64,000 bases of DNA from positions 115,549 to 179,548 of the forward strand of contig NZ_SMMU01000007.1 in NCBI RefSeq assembly GCF_004339665.1, given 5' to 3'. This stretch comes from Azotobacter chroococcum (GTDB lineage: Bacteria; Pseudomonadota; Gammaproteobacteria; Pseudomonadales; Pseudomonadaceae). The notes below the pieces were generated by a model that worked only from the letters and a program-made list of their open reading frames with translations, was not told the DNA's origin and ran no database searches. Of this stretch, positions 56,814 through 64,000 are shown in pieces (the first letter of the stretch is position 1; every line of letters starts with the position of its first letter). Made by a program: the position numbers and the translations under genes.

Positions 56814-58775
56814 TCACTTCCCCCGAATCAACCTCCGCAACCCGAACCGGTTGGGATGACAGGCCTCCGCCACCGCCCTCGGCACCGGCAGCGGCTCGTC
56901 GTCCAGCCAGGCGGCCAGCAGTTCCCCGACCAGCGGCGCGCTGAGCAGGCCGCGCGAGCCGTGGCCGCTGCTCACGTACAGGCCCTCCAGCCAGGGACAG
57001 GGGCGCTGCGGCACCTGGCGGGCGTCCTTGCCGAGCACGGCGTAGGCCTCGGCGAAGGCCGCGGCGTCGGCCAGGGGGCCGGCGATCGGCAGGTAGTCCG
57101 GGCTGGTACAGCGAAAGCCGGCGCGGCCGTCGAGGGCCGCCGGATCGAGCCGGTCGAGCTGCAGCCGCTCGGCCAGGTTGGTGGAGATCTCCCGCAGCAG
57201 CTGCAGGTTCTCCGCATGCTCTTCGGTAGTCAGCTCCAGTTCCGTACTGTCGAAGCGGAAGCTGGCGCCCAGGGTGTGCTCGCCGTCGCGCGGCGGGGCG
57301 ACGTAGCCTTCGGCGCAGAGCACGGTCTGCAGGTCGCGGCTGGTGGCGGTCGCCGGCAGGCGGCTGATCTGCCCGCGAATGCGCTTGAGCGGCAGCCCGG
57401 CGGCCTCGGGAAAGCGGGCGATCTCTGCTCCGCCGCAGAGCACCGCGACCGGCGCCCGGGCGAGCAGCGTCTCGCCGCTGCGGGCGCACCACTGGCCGTC
57501 CTCGCGGCGCAGGTCGAGGACTTCCCGGTGGGTCAGCAGGCGGATGTTCGGGTGTTCGGCCAGGTGCGCGCAGAGCGCCGGCGGATGCACCCAGCCGGCT
57601 TCGGGATAGAACAGCCCGCCGCTGTCCAGTGCGACTCCGGCCAGCTCCTCGGCTTCCGCGCGGCCCAGGCCGTGCAGCAGGTCGGCGGGGAAGGCCGCGG
57701 CCAGTTCGGCCTGGCGTGCCGCCTCCCTGGCGTCGAAGGCCAGCTGCAGCACGCCGCAGGGGGACCAGTCGCGGCCCGGCTCGAGCCGCTGCAGCAGCCG
57801 GCGGGTGAAGCCGAAGCCGGCGAGGATCAGCCGCGAGAGCGCCGTGCCGTGGGCCGAGAGCTTGAGGTAGAGCACGCCCTGCGGATTACCGGAGGTTTCC
57901 TCGGCGACGGCGTCGCGGCGTTCCAGAAGGGTCACCCGCCAGCCGCGCTGGGCCAGACTGGCCGCCGCGGCGCAGCCGGCCAGGCCGGCGCCGATCACCA
58001 GCGCCTCGCGGAGGCCAGCGGGATGCGGCGGGCGGGCGAACCAGGGTTTGGCGGCCTCCTGCGGCGTCCCCTCGAAGCGGCCGGCGAGCATCTCGCGCTT
58101 CTGCCCGAAGCCCTTGACCCGCTGCATGGCGAAGCCCGCCGCGTTCAGCCCGCGGCGCACGAAACCGGCGCTGGTGAAGGTGGCCAGGCTGGCGCCGGGA
58201 GCGGACAGCCGGGCCAGTTCGGCGAACAGCGCGGGCGTCCACATCTCCGGGTTCTTCGCCGGGGCGAAGCCGTCGAGGAACCAGGCGTCGATGCGCGCAT
58301 CCAGCTCGGGCAGGCGCTCCAGCACATCACCGACCAGCAGGGTCAGCACCACCCGGCCCTCCGCGAAGACGAAGCGCTGGAAGCCCGGATGCACGGCGAC
58401 GTACTGCGCCAGCAGGGCGTCGGCCCAAGGGGCCAGCTCCGGCCAGAGGGCCAGGGCCTTCTGCAGGTCGGCGCGGGTCAGGGGAAAGCGCTCCACGCTG
58501 ACGAAGTGCAGCCGGGCGTCGGCCGGCGCCGTGCGCTCGAACAGCTGCCAGGCGCAGAGGAAGTTCAGCCCGGTGCCGAAGCCGGTCTCGCCGACGCTCA
58601 GTCGTCCGCCGGCCGGCAGGGCGGCGAAGCGCAGCGGCAGTTCGTTGTGGGCGAGGAACACGTAGCGGGTTTCCTCCAGCCCCGAGGCGCGGGAGAAGTA
58701 CACGTCGCCGAAGCCGCGCGACAGCGGCTGGCCGTGCTCGTCCCAGTCGAGCTGGGCGTGCTGGAAGTCGGACAT
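56814..58775 (-). CDS. mnmC: MnmC, bifunctional tRNA 5-methylaminomethyl-2-thiouridine enzyme
   Basis: MnmC performs the last two steps of mnm5s2U synthesis at tRNA wobble position 34. This 653-residue protein has an N-terminal methyltransferase domain (VGETGFGTGLNFLCAWQL and WFLDGFAPAKNPEMW) and a C-terminal FAD-dependent oxidoreductase domain that opens EALVIGAGLAGCAAAASLAQ. The FAD domain ends with the GLYVSSGHGSRGLLSAPL segment. ATG 58775 has AGGAG 8 bases upstream. The gene is single and divergent from pap. Confidence 0.95.
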   Translation of the reverse strand: MSDFQHAQLDWDEHGQPLSRGFGDVYFSRASGLEETRYVFLAHNELPLRFAALPAGGRLSVGETGFGTGLNFLCAWQLFERTAPADARLHFVSVERFPLTRADLQKALALWPELAPWADALLAQYVAVHPGFQRFVFAEGRVVLTLLVGDVLERLPELDARIDAWFLDGFAPAKNPEMWTPALFAELARLSAPGASLATFTSAGFVRRGLNAAGFAMQRVKGFGQKREMLAGRFEGTPQEAAKPWFARPPHPAGLREALVIGAGLAGCAAAASLAQRGWRVTLLERRDAVAEETSGNPQGVLYLKLSAHGTALSRLILAGFGFTRRLLQRLEPGRDWSPCGVLQLAFDAREAARQAELAAAFPADLLHGLGRAEAEELAGVALDSGGLFYPEAGWVHPPALCAHLAEHPNIRLLTHREVLDLRREDGQWCARSGETLLARAPVAVLCGGAEIARFPEAAGLPLKRIRGQISRLPATATSRDLQTVLCAEGYVAPPRDGEHTLGASFRFDSTELELTTEEHAENLQLLREISTNLAERLQLDRLDPAALDGRAGFRCTSPDYLPIAGPLADAAAFAEAYAVLGKDARQVPQRPCPWLEGLYVSSGHGSRGLLSAPLVGELLAAWLDDEPLPVPRAVAEACHPNRFGLRRLIRGK

Positions 58776-58888
58776 GGACGCACTCCTGGAAAATCGGCGA
58801 CGCATTCTACCCGAACCCCCCGGCCAGGGCCGGACAGGGCATCGTTCATCCGTTACGCTGAGAACATCCCCGTTGCAAGGAGCCGTTC

Positions 58889-60391
58889 ATGTTCGAGTCT
58901 GCGGAAATCGGCCACACCATCGACGATGATACCTACGATGCCCAGGTCCCGGCGCTGCGCGAGGCCCTGCTGGAGGCCCAGTTCGAACTCAAGGAGCAGG
59001 CGCGCTTTCCGGTGCTGGTGCTGATCAGCGGGATCGAGGGCGCCGGCAAGGGCGAGACGGTCAAGCTGCTCAACGAGTGGATGGACCCGCGGCTGATCGA
59101 GGTCAGCACCTTCGACCAGCCGACCGACGAGGAACTGGCCCACCCGCCGGCCTGGCGCTACTGGCGGCAGCTGCCGCCGAAGGGACGGATCGGCATCTTC
59201 TTCGGCACCTGGTACAGCCAGATGCTGCAGGCGCGGCTCGGCGGGCGGATCGACGACGCCCGTCTCGACCAGGCCATCGGCGTCGCCGGGCGCCTGGAGC
59301 GCATGCTCAGCGACGAGGGCACGCTGATCTTCAAGTTCTGGTTCCACCTGTCGAAGAAGCGCATGAAGGAACGCCTCAAGACCCTCAACGACGATCCCCT
59401 GCACAGCTGGCGGCTCAGCGAGCTGGACTGGCAGCAGTCGAAGACCTACGACAAGTTCGTGCGCCACGGCGAGCATATGCTGCGCCGCACCAACCGGGAC
59501 TTCGCGCCCTGGTACGTGATCGAGGGCACCGATGCCAACTACCGCAGCCTGAGCGTCGGACGCATTCTCCTCGAGGGCCTGCAGGCGGCCCTGAAGCATA
59601 AAAGGTCGGTGCGCAGCAGCCCCCATGCGGCGCCGCTGGTCGCCAACCTCGACAACCGCGCCCTGCTGGACGCCCTGGACATGACCCAGGCGCTGGACAA
59701 GGCCGTCTACAAGGAGCAGCTGCTCGCCGAGCAGGCGCGCCTGGCCGGGCTGCTGCGCGACAAGCGGATGCGCCGGCATGCCCTGCTGGCGGTGTTCGAG
59801 GGCAACGACGCGGCGGGCAAGGGCGGGGCGATCCGCCGTGTCACCGGAGCGCTGGACCCGCGCCAGTACCGCATCGTGCCGGTCGCCTCGCCGACCGACG
59901 AGGAGCGCGCGCAGCCCTACCTGTGGCGCTTCTGGCGGCACATTCCGGCGCGCGGCAAGTTCACCATCTTCGACCGCTCCTGGTACGGGCGGGTGCTGGT
60001 CGAGCGGGTCGAGGGGCTGTGCAGCGAGGCCGACTGGCTGCGTGCCTACGGCGAGATCAACGATTTCGAGGAGGAGCTGGCCGGCGCCGGGGTGGTGGTG
60101 GTCAAGTTCTGGCTGGCCATCGACCAACAGACCCAGCTCGCGCGCTTCAAGGAGCGCGAGCTGACCCCCTTCAAGCGCTTCAAGATCACCGAGGAGGACT
60201 GGCGCAACCGCGACAAGTGGGACGCCTACTGCGATGCGGTGGGCGACATGGTCGACCGCACCAGCACCGAGATCGCCCCCTGGACCCTGGTCGAGGCCAA
60301 CGACAAGTACTTCGCCCGGGTGAAGATCCTGCGCACGCTCAACGAGGCGCTGGAGAAGGCGTTCCGCGCAGGAGTCGCGTCCTTCCCTTGA
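58889..60391 (+). CDS. pap: Polyphosphate:AMP phosphotransferase (two-domain PPK2 class II)
   Basis: This enzyme transfers phosphate from polyphosphate to AMP, giving ADP. It is 500 residues with two fused PPK2 domains: the first has Walker A ISGIEGAGKGETVKLL (about residue 47), the second EGNDAAGKGGAIRRVTG (about 308) and the lid motif FDRSWYGRVLVERVEG. The P. aeruginosa enzyme (PA3455) has the same architecture. CAAGGAG lies 8 bases before ATG. Confidence 0.93.
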   Translation: MFESAEIGHTIDDDTYDAQVPALREALLEAQFELKEQARFPVLVLISGIEGAGKGETVKLLNEWMDPRLIEVSTFDQPTDEELAHPPAWRYWRQLPPKGRIGIFFGTWYSQMLQARLGGRIDDARLDQAIGVAGRLERMLSDEGTLIFKFWFHLSKKRMKERLKTLNDDPLHSWRLSELDWQQSKTYDKFVRHGEHMLRRTNRDFAPWYVIEGTDANYRSLSVGRILLEGLQAALKHKRSVRSSPHAAPLVANLDNRALLDALDMTQALDKAVYKEQLLAEQARLAGLLRDKRMRRHALLAVFEGNDAAGKGGAIRRVTGALDPRQYRIVPVASPTDEERAQPYLWRFWRHIPARGKFTIFDRSWYGRVLVERVEGLCSEADWLRAYGEINDFEEELAGAGVVVVKFWLAIDQQTQLARFKERELTPFKRFKITEEDWRNRDKWDAYCDAVGDMVDRTSTEIAPWTLVEANDKYFARVKILRTLNEALEKAFRAGVASFP

Positions 60392-60720
60392 TCGTTCGTC
60401 GGATGTCCGGATCCCGGCGCCATTTCCGACGAACGGAAATCCCATTCTCTGCGGCCGGCGGCGCTGGGCGGGCTTCGGTCAGGCAATGAAGCTCCACCTC
60501 GGCACTATGCTTGTGTGGGTTGACTGACACTGGGCATAGCAAGGCGATATCGCTCCGCCAGCCGCCCTGCCCACACGAGGTCGACGGACTGCCAGTCCGT
60601 GTCCCGGATGTCTTTCGGGAATGACCGCTCGGCTCGTTGCATCGCCCCGGCCAATACCCCCCCATGTATGCACGGCTGGTACACCCTCAATGTCGGATGG
60701 ACGAGAGAGAGGTGGCTACC
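60392..60720. other. 329-base intergenic region between pap and the porin gene
   Basis: No gene is supported. The region lacks a clear terminator for pap. TTGACTGACA near 60518 could be part of a promoter for the porin, but I see no matching second box. Confidence 0.4.
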
Positions 60721-61827
60721 ATGCCAACCCGTCAGGTTCTGTTCGGGCTCGCCCTGCTCGGTGCCGCTGGCACCGGCTGGGCCGATGATTCCATGTTCCA
60801 TGTCGCAGCCGGGCGCAGCGCTCCGGCGGGGGCCGGCTCCGGCGCTGTCGTTCCGCCGCCGGGCAATCCGGCCGCGCTCGCCGCCCTGTCCGCGCGTCCC
60901 GGCAGTCCCGGCGCCTGGCCGGCGCCGGTCGGCTCCGGGCGGGTGGCCGACCCCGCTCTCGCGGCGGTGGCGGGCGGCGCCAGTCCGGTCGGAACCCAAC
61001 TGATCCCGGAGCCGGCGCTGAGCGGCGTGGCCGTGCAGCCGGCCTTCGCCTACCGGATCAGCGATGCCCTGTCCATCGGCGTCGGCCCGCGCTTCGTCCA
61101 CGGCGCCGTACTCGGCGACACGCCGCCCGGCCAGGACCCGGCCAGTGCGCCGGCGACCTACCGCGACAGCGACACCACTGCCGGCCTCAACCTGGGCCTG
61201 CTGTACCGGGTGGGCGACAGCACCTGGCTGGGACTGGCCTATGCCAGCGGTTACGAGCTGGACCTTGACACCCATGGCGCTGTCGGCAGCCCCGTGGCCA
61301 ATGTCGCCCAAGGGCGCCCGGAAACCAACCGGCTGATCGTCGACACGCGGGCGCCGAGCACCGTCACCGCGAGCATTGCCCACCGGCTCGACAACGACTG
61401 GATGCTGTCGGCCAGTCTCGGCTGGATGGGCTGGAGCGGGCTGGAAAGGGCCGACGGCACAGCGCCGGCCATCGGCGCGGCGAGCGAGCAGCGCTATCGC
61501 GACACTTGGCGCCTCGCTCTGGGCGCGGAGCAGCGGCTCGACGAACACTGGCGCTGGAGCATGGGCATGACCTACGACTCCTCGCCGCTGGCCGGCCCCC
61601 AGCACAATCTGGACGACCCGTTGCCGGAGAACCTGCGCCTGGCCGCCGGGCTGAGCTACCAGATGGACGAAGGGATGGAGCTGCAGTTCGGCTACAGCCT
61701 GATCTGGCTCGGCGGTGAATCGCAGGACCGGCAGAACAACCGCACGCGCAACAACAGCTTCCTGTCGGGCGAGCCGCCCAGCAGCACCCTGCACGTCATC
61801 GGCGGCGGCATGGTCTGGCGTTTCTGA
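60721..61827 (+). CDS. FadL/OMPP1-family outer-membrane transport protein
   Basis: This 368-residue outer-membrane beta-barrel has signal peptide TRQVLFGLALLGAAGTGWA. The mature N-terminus (residues about 25-100) is Gly/Ala/Pro-rich and less like the usual FadL hatch. From VQPAFAYRISDALSIGVGP on, the alternating beta-strand pattern and ending STLHVIGGGMVWRF are typical of the barrel. FadL proteins import hydrophobic compounds, and the substrate here is unknown. ATG 60721 is preceded by GAGAGAGG 8 bases upstream. It is shorter than most FadL homologues. Confidence 0.82.
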   Translation: MPTRQVLFGLALLGAAGTGWADDSMFHVAAGRSAPAGAGSGAVVPPPGNPAALAALSARPGSPGAWPAPVGSGRVADPALAAVAGGASPVGTQLIPEPALSGVAVQPAFAYRISDALSIGVGPRFVHGAVLGDTPPGQDPASAPATYRDSDTTAGLNLGLLYRVGDSTWLGLAYASGYELDLDTHGAVGSPVANVAQGRPETNRLIVDTRAPSTVTASIAHRLDNDWMLSASLGWMGWSGLERADGTAPAIGAASEQRYRDTWRLALGAEQRLDEHWRWSMGMTYDSSPLAGPQHNLDDPLPENLRLAAGLSYQMDEGMELQFGYSLIWLGGESQDRQNNRTRNNSFLSGEPPSSTLHVIGGGMVWRF

Positions 61828-61887
61828 GGGCTGGCAGCCGGGCGGTGGCCCGGCGCGCCGGAGCCGCCGGCCTGCCGGGTGCGGCGC

Positions 61888-62079
61888 TTAGCGGGACTGT
61901 CGTGCCTGGCACTGGCGGATATAGTCCTGGACGCCCTTCAGGGCCTCCTCGCGGCTGGCGTAGGGCCCCATCAGTTGGCCCTCGCGGGTGTCGAAGAAGA
62001 ACTCATGGTTGACGGCGCAGACGCGCTCGGTGCGAAAGCGGGTGGCGAGGGCCGTGTCGGTCGAGCGGTGTGCGGACAT
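61888..62079 (-). CDS. Small conserved protein (DUF6316-like)
   Basis: This 63-residue soluble protein contains RVCAVNHEFFFDTREGQLMG followed by YASREEALKGVQDYI, a pattern I recall from Pseudomonas proteins of the DUF6316 type. The function is unknown. ATG 62079 has AAGGAG 7 bases upstream, which is decisive over the upstream in-frame ATGs. The gene is single. Confidence 0.75.
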   Translation of the reverse strand: MSAHRSTDTALATRFRTERVCAVNHEFFFDTREGQLMGPYASREEALKGVQDYIRQCQARQSR

Positions 62080-62220
62080 GGCGGGGCTCCTTGCTATGGC
62101 GGTTGCTGGCATGGGGGAGGATCGGGGGCTTGCGCCCCCAGGAACTGGCTCCATGCTATCAGAGCCGCCCAGCGGCCGTCCTGCTGGAAAACAGGCCAGG
62201 ACTTTCCGGCCCCTTTGCGC

Positions 62221-63150
62221 TCAATACACCGCCGGCACGAAAATCTCCTTGGCCTGGGGGGCACGCAGGTAGTCCGGGTGGTAGACGCGTTCGGGCAGGG
62301 CGATGGCCGGGTGGTCGACTTCGCCGTAGGGCACTTGGCCGAGCAGGTGATGGATGCAGTTCAGCCGCGCCCTTTTCTTGTCCACTGCCTCGACGATCCA
62401 CCAGGGCGCCTCGGCGATGTGGGAGCGCTCCAGCATGACCTCCTTGGCGCGGGTGTAATGCTCCCAGCGGCGGCGCGATTCCATGTCCATCGGACTCAGT
62501 TTCCACTGCTTGAGCGGATCGTGGATGCGCATCAGAAAGCGTTTCTGCTGCTCGTCGTCGGTGATCGAGAACCAGTACTTGACGAGGATGATGCCGGAGC
62601 GGACCAGCATCCGTTCGAACTCCGTGACGCTGCGGAAGAATTCCTCGTATTCCGCGTCGGTGCAGAAGCCCATCACCTTTTCCACGCCGGCGCGGTTGTA
62701 CCAGCTGCGGTCGAAGAGCACGATCTCGCCGCCGGCGGGCAGGTGCGACACGTAGCGCTGGAAGTACCACTGGCTGCGCTCGCGCTCGCTCGGCGCAGGC
62801 AGCGCCGCGACGCGGCAGACGCGCGGGTTCAGGCGCTGGGTGATACGCTTGATGACGCCGCCCTTGCCGGCGGCGTCGCGTCCTTCGAACAGCACCACAA
62901 GCTTGAGTTTCCTGTGCTGGACCCAGTCCTGGAGCTTGACCAGCTCGCCCTGCAGGCGCAGCAGCTCCCGGAAGTAGATACGCCGGTCGAGGTCGCTGCC
63001 GGTCTGCCGGGCGGCGGCGGTGCCGGCGACCAGCGCTTCCAGGCGCTGGTCGTCGAGCTCCATTTCCAGCTCTTCGTCGAGGCTGTCGAGCATCTCGGCA
63101 TAGAGCTGTCGGGAAAGGGGATCGGACGAGTGGATGGGGTCATCGGTCAT
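62221..63150 (-). CDS. ppk2: PPK2, polyphosphate kinase 2 (single-domain)
   Basis: This 309-residue PPK2-family kinase makes NTP from polyphosphate and NDP (class I type). Walker [19 protein letters not shown] starts at about residue 89. The lid and Walker B region is [20 protein letters not shown], followed by [20 protein letters not shown]. It starts inside the end of the phosphate-transporter remnant (11-base overlap), which suggests it was once coupled to that gene. Expression may now depend on another promoter. Confidence 0.94.
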   Translation of the reverse strand: MTDDPIHSSDPLSRQLYAEMLDSLDEELEMELDDQRLEALVAGTAAARQTGSDLDRRIYFRELLRLQGELVKLQDWVQHRKLKLVVLFEGRDAAGKGGVIKRITQRLNPRVCRVAALPAPSERERSQWYFQRYVSHLPAGGEIVLFDRSWYNRAGVEKVMGFCTDAEYEEFFRSVTEFERMLVRSGIILVKYWFSITDDEQQKRFLMRIHDPLKQWKLSPMDMESRRRWEHYTRAKEVMLERSHIAEAPWWIVEAVDKKRARLNCIHHLLGQVPYGEVDHPAIALPERVYHPDYLRAPQAKEIFVPAVY

Positions 63151-63909
63151 GGGAAATCCTCCCGGTATGGCGCGCTATGGCTGCTTGAGCGGATGGGAAA
63201 GGCGAACCGTGGCGGGCCCGCCTCGCTTGTTCCATGGATTGGCGTGTGGATCGGAAGACGCTCCTCAGCACCACGAAGGCGATGGCGCTCAGGATGGCCG
63301 CCGCCGGCAGGGTGATCACCCAGGCGTGGGCGATGGGCTTCATGAGGTCCCAGTTGTTCTGCCGGTTGACCAGGCCGATCCCGAGCACGGCGCCGATCAG
63401 GATATGGGTGCTGGAGACGGGCAGGCCGAGCAGCGAGGCCAGCATCACCACTGCCGCCGCCGCCAGTTCCGCGGTGAAGCCCGAGGCTGGGTGTATCTCG
63501 GTGAGGTTGGTGCCGACGGTCTGGATGACCTCCTTGCCGATGAACCACAGGCCGACGATCAGCGCCACGCCGAAGGTGATCATCGCCAGGTGGGGAACCG
63601 CGGCCTGGCTGCGACCATCGCCCCCAGCGCGGCGATCAGCGGCACCCAGCTTTCCAGCGCGCGGGTGGCCTGGATTTCGTTGCGCTTCTGCTTGATGGCG
63701 TGCAGGCCGCGGTAGTAGTCGGACTCCAGATCCTCGGGGTGGAAGTTGGGATCGTTCATCACGTCGGCATCGCGCACCATGGCGTGGGTATAGGCGATCT
63801 GCTGGAGTTCGGAGAGGCGCTCGAAGGCTTCCTTGTGCCTTTTCTTGTAGGCCTTCTTCTCCTGGCGGAGGCTCTTGAGCTGCTGATCCATCTCGTCGTT
63901 GTAGACTAG
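63140..63909 (-). pseudogene. Remnant of a PiT-family phosphate transporter, with internal deletion and frameshift
   Basis: Two pieces are visible in different frames. The upstream piece (about 63607-63909) encodes [20 protein letters not shown] through [16 protein letters not shown]. The downstream piece (63140 to about 63602) encodes [17 protein letters not shown], then [40 protein letters not shown] and the last membrane segments. The region that should join them, including the GSND-type motif present in relatives, is missing, and the junction near 63600-63612 shifts the frame. The N-terminal part is cut off by the insertion sequence. Not expected to be functional. Confidence 0.85.
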
Positions 63910-63923
63910 GTTCTGTTGACGTA

Positions 63924-64000
63924 TCAGCGTAGCCATAGCAGAGCAGCCGCAAAGGCCAGCATTCCCTTGAAATGGCTGGCCTTCTTCTCATAACGTGTGG
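63924..64000 (-). mobile_element. C-terminal end of an IS5-family transposase (partial insertion sequence)
   Basis: The minus strand reads [20 protein letters not shown] then LWLR and a stop (TGA at 63926-63924), the typical end of IS5-family transposases (the RYEK signature is near the C-terminus of the catalytic domain). The element's end is probably the GTTCTGTTGACG stretch near 63910-63921, next to CTAG at 63906-63909, which fits the YTAR target of the IS5 group. The rest of the element lies beyond the window, so the second repeat and target duplication cannot be checked. Confidence 0.8.

Overview
This is a gene-dense, high-GC window whose gene content and order point to the Pseudomonadaceae (Pseudomonas or Azotobacter). 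Several blocks match what I know of the Pseudomonas aeruginosa map: tolQRAB-pal-cpoB-queE-queC-tRNA-Lys; nadA / bepA-type protease / TusA-like / bcp / gcvR / dapA / bamC / purC; rdgC / tRNAs / FKBP isomerase / prc / apeB / rluA / minEDC / acyltransferase / mlaA / actP; and the N-acetylglutaminylglutamine amide (NAGGN) cluster with a two-domain polyphosphate phosphotransferase. The blocks are joined in an order that differs from PAO1, so this is a relative and not P. aeruginosa itself.

Layout. 1-5.4 kb: the Tol-Pal envelope operon. 5.4-7 kb: queuosine precursor genes queE and queC, then tRNA-Lys. 7.2-15.3 kb: a phasin-like gene, nadA, a periplasmic M48 protease, a TusA-like sulfur carrier, bcp-gcvR, dapA-bamC, a long-form purC and tRNA-Ser. 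15.4-20.1 kb: a small unknown gene, then ydbH-ynbE-ydbL (phospholipid transport across the periplasm) with a methyltransferase. 20.4-26 kb: a Sel1-type protein, an MgtC/DUF4010 membrane protein and a large symporter-fused hybrid kinase of the CrbS/MxtR type. 26.5-32.5 kb: rdgC, tRNA-Val, tRNA-Asp, an FKBP lipoprotein, a YkvA-like protein, an Xre-type regulator with an unknown partner, and the protease prc.

32.5-43.3 kb: a quinone oxidoreductase-like enzyme, apeB, rluA, minEDC, a lipid A-type acyltransferase, mlaA overlapping an alpha/beta hydrolase, a GH17 glucan enzyme and small membrane proteins. 43.5-50.4 kb: the acetate permease operon (DUF485-actP), a CBS-domain membrane protein, DUF2784, YheU and a 7TMR-DISM hybrid kinase. 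50.8-56.2 kb: the three-gene NAGGN osmoprotectant cluster with a divergent MarR regulator. 56.2-64 kb: a roughly 470-bp inverted-repeat element, mnmC, two PPK2-type polyphosphate enzymes, a FadL-like porin, and a phosphate transporter remnant broken by an internal deletion and by an IS5-type insertion sequence running off the window end.

Envelope maintenance is the main theme: Tol-Pal, BamC, BepA, YdbH/YnbE/YdbL, MlaA, an LpxL-type acyltransferase and Prc. Acetate use recurs (the CrbS-like sensor and the permease it is expected to help control), as does polyphosphate metabolism. I did not find a clearly novel defence or biosynthetic system. The best candidates for new biology are the inverted-repeat element at 56.24-56.71 kb, the Xre regulator with its unrecognised partner at 29.6-30.3 kb, the nested palindrome between minE and rluA, the unusual purC form, and the decayed phosphate transporter beside ppk2.
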